Source of the DNA: Vibrio sinaloensis | Lineage (GTDB): Bacteria > Pseudomonadota > Gammaproteobacteria > Enterobacterales > Vibrionaceae | Assembly (NCBI RefSeq): GCF_000808535.1 | Contig: NZ_JWLV01000048.1 | Location: 124,001 to 188,000 of the forward strand | DNA: 64,000 bases | Reading direction: 5' to 3' | Shown here: piece after piece, positions 61,167 through 64,000 of the stretch | How the letters are laid out: every line of letters starts with the position of its first letter | Numbering within the stretch: position 1 is the first letter of the stretch | Program-made: the position numbers and the translations under genes | The notes under the pieces: generated by a model | What the model saw: only the letters and a program-made list of their open reading frames with translations | The model's database searches: none | Told to the model about the DNA's origin: nothing

Positions 61167-61997
61167 ATGATAATCACTGCAAATAACAAAGTCTTAGACT
61201 TATCCACTCCTCAAGTCATGGGGATACTTAACGTCACACCTGATTCCTTCTCGGATGGCGGAAAATACAACTCCTTGGACAATGCGCTCCAACAAGCTCA
61301 ACGTATGATTGATGCCGGCGTCACTATTATTGATATTGGTGGTGAATCTACACGTCCTGGCGCGCCAGACGTTGAACTGACTGAAGAACTCAATCGTGTT
61401 ATCCCGGTTATTAAAGCGATTCGAGAAAAGCATGATGTTTGGATTTCTGTTGATACGAGCAAAGCTGAAGTGATGCGCCAAGCCGCGCAAGCTGGAGCAG
61501 ACATCATTAATGATGTTAGAGCATTGCAAGAGCCCGGAGCGCTGCACGTTGCGGCAGAAACGGGCTTACCAGTGTGTTTGATGCACATGCAAGGTCAACC
61601 AAGAACGATGCAAGCAAATCCGCATTATGATGACTTGCTTATTGAAGTTGGCCAGTTTCTGGAGGAGCGAGTAGAGGCTTGTGAGGGCGTTGGGATCAAG
61701 CGTGAGCAGCTTATATTAGACCCCGGCTTTGGCTTTGGTAAAACGATAGAGCATAACTATCATATGCTGGCCCACTTAGAGCAGTTTCATCAGTTTGGTT
61801 TGCCGATTTTAGCGGGCATGTCCCGTAAATCTATGGTGTTCAAACTCTTGGATAAGACGCCAGCAGAGTGTGTTGCTGCGAGTGTCAGTTGCGCTACAAT
61901 CGCAGCGATGAAAGGCGCGCAAATCATACGCGTGCATGATTTTGAACAAACGCTTGATGCGATGAAAATAGTTTCAATGGTTAGGCAAAACCGTTAA
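61167..61997 (+). CDS. folP: Dihydropteroate synthase
   Basis: FolP condenses dihydropterin pyrophosphate (made by folK, at 2.2 kb) with p-aminobenzoate; it is the sulfonamide target. The 276 residues show GILNVTPDSFSDGGKY, DIGGESTRPGAP, DIINDVRAL, DPGFGFGKT and GMSRKSM. The start lacks a good ribosome site because the preceding terminator occupies that position; the GGGG of the terminator's 3' arm is about 14 nt from the ATG. It is followed 30 bp later by glmM, the usual order. Confidence 0.95.
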   Translation: MIITANNKVLDLSTPQVMGILNVTPDSFSDGGKYNSLDNALQQAQRMIDAGVTIIDIGGESTRPGAPDVELTEELNRVIPVIKAIREKHDVWISVDTSKAEVMRQAAQAGADIINDVRALQEPGALHVAAETGLPVCLMHMQGQPRTMQANPHYDDLLIEVGQFLEERVEACEGVGIKREQLILDPGFGFGKTIEHNYHMLAHLEQFHQFGLPILAGMSRKSMVFKLLDKTPAECVAASVSCATIAAMKGAQIIRVHDFEQTLDAMKIVSMVRQNR

Positions 61998-62027
61998 ACG
62001 CAAAAACGATTATAAAAAGGATTCATT

Positions 62028-63368
62028 ATGTCTGACAAAAGACGTTATTTTGGTACAGATGGTGTTCGTGGCAAAGTTGGGCAATACCCAATTACACCGG
62101 ATTTTGTACTAAAGCTTGGCTGGGCTGCTGGTCGCGTACTGGCAAAACAGGGAACAAAGAAAGTCATTATTGGTAAAGATACCCGTATTTCTGGCTACAT
62201 GCTGGAATCGGCTCTCGAAGCCGGTCTTGCCGCTGCGGGTCTAAAAGCAACGTTTACCGGTCCAATGCCAACGCCTGCAGTGGCTTACTTGACGCAAACT
62301 TTCCGTGCCGAAGCGGGCATTGTTATCTCTGCTTCACACAACCCGTACTATGACAACGGCATTAAGTTCTTCTCATCTGAGGGAACTAAACTTCCTGATG
62401 ATATTGAGCTGGCGATTGAAGCGGAACTGGACAAAGAGATCGAGTGTGTCGAATCGGCGGAACTTGGTAAAGCGACGCGCTTAAATGACGCAGCAGGTCG
62501 TTACATTGAGTTTTGTAAGAGTACTTTCCCATCTGAGCTTAGCCTTGCCAATCTTAAGATTGTTGTCGATTGTGCTCATGGTGCGACTTACCACATTGCG
62601 CCTAACGTATTCAAAGAACTTGGTGCAGAAGTGGTTGCCATGGGCGTAGAGCCTAACGGCACAAACATTAACCACGAAGTGGGTGCGACTGATGTGCGTG
62701 CACTGCAAAAACGCGTGGTTGAAGAGCAGGCACACCTCGGCCTTGCCTTTGATGGTGATGGTGACCGTATCATCATGGTTGACCATTTGGGCAATAAGAT
62801 TGACGGTGACCAAATCGCTTACATCATCGCACGCGACGCACTTCGCCGTGGTGAGCTAAAAGGTGGGGTCGTTGGTACGCTAATGACTAACCTTGGTATG
62901 GAAAATGGCCTTAAGCAACTTGGTATTCCTTTTGTTCGTGCAGCAGTAGGCGATCGCTACGTAATGGAACAACTGCTTGAGAAAGGCTGGAAGATCGGTG
63001 CTGAAAACTCGGGTCACGTGATCCTACTGGACAAAGTCACAACGGGTGATGCGATTGTTGCTGCGCTGCAAGTGATTGCTTCGGTTGTGGGGAGTGATAT
63101 GACACTTCATGATCTATCACAAGGGATGAAGCTATACCCTCAAGTGCTTGAAAATGTCCGTTTCTCTGGCGACTCTAACCCACTTGAAGCCGCTGCGGTG
63201 ATTACTGCAACCAAAGAAGTGGAAGCAGAGCTTGGTGAAAAGGGACGCGTGCTACTGCGTAAGTCTGGTACTGAGCCGTTGATTCGAGTGATGGTTGAGG
63301 GTGAAGATGCAGAGCTAGTTCAATCGTCGGCACTTAAGATTGCAGAGGCAGTGAAAGCTAGCTTCTAA
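62028..63368 (+). CDS. glmM: Phosphoglucosamine mutase
   Basis: GlmM converts glucosamine-6-phosphate to glucosamine-1-phosphate on the way to UDP-GlcNAc, needed for peptidoglycan and lipopolysaccharide. The 446 residues start KRRYFGTDGVRGKVG, with the phosphoserine Ser103 in ISASHNPYYDNG, the metal loop DGDGDR, the substrate loop GAENSGH and the phosphate loop RKSGTEPLIRVM. AAGGA precedes the ATG. It is co-directional with folP and is followed by a terminator. Confidence 0.97.
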   Translation: MSDKRRYFGTDGVRGKVGQYPITPDFVLKLGWAAGRVLAKQGTKKVIIGKDTRISGYMLESALEAGLAAAGLKATFTGPMPTPAVAYLTQTFRAEAGIVISASHNPYYDNGIKFFSSEGTKLPDDIELAIEAELDKEIECVESAELGKATRLNDAAGRYIEFCKSTFPSELSLANLKIVVDCAHGATYHIAPNVFKELGAEVVAMGVEPNGTNINHEVGATDVRALQKRVVEEQAHLGLAFDGDGDRIIMVDHLGNKIDGDQIAYIIARDALRRGELKGGVVGTLMTNLGMENGLKQLGIPFVRAAVGDRYVMEQLLEKGWKIGAENSGHVILLDKVTTGDAIVAALQVIASVVGSDMTLHDLSQGMKLYPQVLENVRFSGDSNPLEAAAVITATKEVEAELGEKGRVLLRKSGTEPLIRVMVEGEDAELVQSSALKIAEAVKASF

Positions 63369-63386
63369 GCCTCTCTTTCCGAGATC

Positions 63387-63420
63387 AAAGCGCTACCATC
63401 GAGTGGCGCTTTTGTTTTTC
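63387..63420 (+). terminator. glmM terminator
   Basis: The stem AAAGCGCTAC / GTGGCGCTTT (one G-U pair) with loop CATCGA and TTTTGTTTTT lies 18 bp after glmM. Confidence 0.88.
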
Positions 63421-63508
63421 TGGAAAGCTGAAAGTCGCAGTGAAATGGTTGATTCCGTCCGCTAGATTTGTGGTAGCATGGGCGCGTTTTAAATGGTGGT
63501 GGGTCGGT

Positions 63509-63907
63509 ATGACGCAACAAGAGCAACAGTTTTTACATGAGATGGGCATTCAGAGTTATGAGATCGCGCATCCTGAACGATTACTTGGCTACTCGACTCC
63601 TGAATGGGTACTGCCCGAGTCATGCCAACTATTGCTAGTCTCTCCTCAGTTACCTCAAGGGGCGACAGCTGTGATGTTTGAGCGCGTTTTAAAAAGCATC
63701 AACTTGTCACTTGAGCAGGCATTGCACATCTATCCAGAGCAACTTGGCTTACTTAGCCAACATTCCTTAGAGTGGGTGTGGTTTGCAGGCTGCGATAAGA
63801 ATGAGGAAGTGACACCCAAAACGCTAACCTCTCCGTTGCTCGAAGAGATCGATGGTAATACCCAACACCGCCGTTCATTGTGGCAGCAAATTTGTACCTA
63901 CCAATAA
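63509..63907 (+). CDS. holD: DNA polymerase III subunit psi
   Basis: HolD links the clamp-loader to subunit chi and single-strand-binding protein. The ATG at 63509 gives 132 residues starting MTQQEQQFLHEMGIQSYEI; the in-frame extension to 63440 would lie in the promoter area and is not supported. The family block GYSTPEWVLPESCQLLLVS is visible in parts. This is a fast-evolving protein, so the call also rests on its position just before rimI, the same as in E. coli. Confidence 0.85.
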   Translation: MTQQEQQFLHEMGIQSYEIAHPERLLGYSTPEWVLPESCQLLLVSPQLPQGATAVMFERVLKSINLSLEQALHIYPEQLGLLSQHSLEWVWFAGCDKNEEVTPKTLTSPLLEEIDGNTQHRRSLWQQICTYQ

Positions 63908-63912
63908 ACATT

Positions 63913-64000
63913 ATGACTTTACACTGTATTCCACTTGCGCCTGAACACTTAGGCGATGTCTATCGTATCGAATGCTTGGCTCACACTCACCCTTGGTCGG
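63913..64000 (+). CDS. rimI: Ribosomal protein S18-alanine N-acetyltransferase (start only)
   Basis: The first 29 codons of a GNAT acetyltransferase, cut by the window end. The visible protein begins MTLHCIPLAPEHLGDVYRIE and continues with AHTHPWS, which matches the RimI N-terminal motif (IE..AH..PWS). RimI acetylates the N-terminal alanine of ribosomal protein S18. It begins 5 bp after holD, the classical holD-rimI pair. Confidence 0.85.
   Translation, partial: MTLHCIPLAPEHLGDVYRIECLAHTHPWS

Noticed and set aside
22945..63368. Two phosphohexomutase genes (22.9 kb and 62.0 kb) as a possible duplication
   Set aside because: They share only family motifs; their N-termini and overall sequences differ and their contexts give separate roles. 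They are old paralogues.
1..64000. Mobile elements, prophage, CRISPR arrays, tRNA or rRNA genes
   Set aside because: I found no transposase or integrase, no regular repeat-spacer pattern and no cloverleaf or rRNA-like sequence. Gene order is that of the Vibrio core genome.

Overview
The window is a stretch of chromosome from a Vibrio species (Gammaproteobacteria, Vibrionaceae). The gene order tyrS / dacB / ompU-type porin / greA / yhbY / rlmE / ftsH / folP / glmM / holD / rimI, the full chitooligosaccharide operon beside chiS, and individual protein sequences all fit this genus. For example, the sensor has His469 and Asp772 at the positions known for ChiS of V. cholerae. Nearly everything is core genome. 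I see no insertion sequence, prophage, integron, CRISPR array, tRNA or rRNA.

Layout. 1-6.4 kb is a minus-strand housekeeping block: dksA, gluQ, pcnB, folK, panB, panC. It follows the tail of a yadH-type ABC permease and is preceded by sfsA. 6.4-22.9 kb runs on the plus strand: hrpB, mrcB (PBP1b), a patatin/outer-membrane-barrel protein, acnB, yacL, glnK-amtB (sigma-54 promoter) and a Fur-controlled ferric iron ABC transporter (fbpABC). 22.9-41.5 kb is the minus-strand chitin oligosaccharide locus: a periplasmic binding protein, two permeases, two ATPases, a GH9 glucosaminidase, a glucosamine/GlcNAc kinase, a GH20 hexosaminidase, a GH94 chitobiose phosphorylase and a phosphohexomutase, with the regulator chiS upstream. 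41.7-45.5 kb holds rsmC, an AI-2E-family permease, a 39-codon small membrane protein gene and hemL. 45.7-54.4 kb holds erpA (IscR-type operator), an RND efflux pair, an M23 endopeptidase, tyrS and a short MgtE-type Mg transporter with a long leader. 54.4-64 kb holds dacB, a porin gene, greA, yhbY, rlmE, ftsH, folP, glmM, holD and the start of rimI.

How genes work together. The chitin locus imports chitobiose-type sugars, then cleaves them in the cytoplasm by phosphorolysis (GH94 plus mutase) or hydrolysis (GH20, GH9, kinase). glnK and amtB sense and import ammonium. mrcB, dacB, the M23 enzyme and glmM all serve the cell wall. panB/panC and folK/folP make CoA and folate precursors.

The most interesting material is regulatory rather than a new gene system. 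There is a leader peptide plus alternative hairpins before an MgtE that lacks its CBS sensor domains. A nested hairpin sits in the chb leader beside SlmA-like and CRP-like sites. A 16-codon ORF ends inside the porin ribosome site. An NtrC-like palindrome is built into the terminator upstream of glnK, an IscR type 1 operator lies on the erpA promoter, and short unlisted ORFs occur at acnB and near hemL. These were found by eye; none has been tested by folding, alignment or transcript data.
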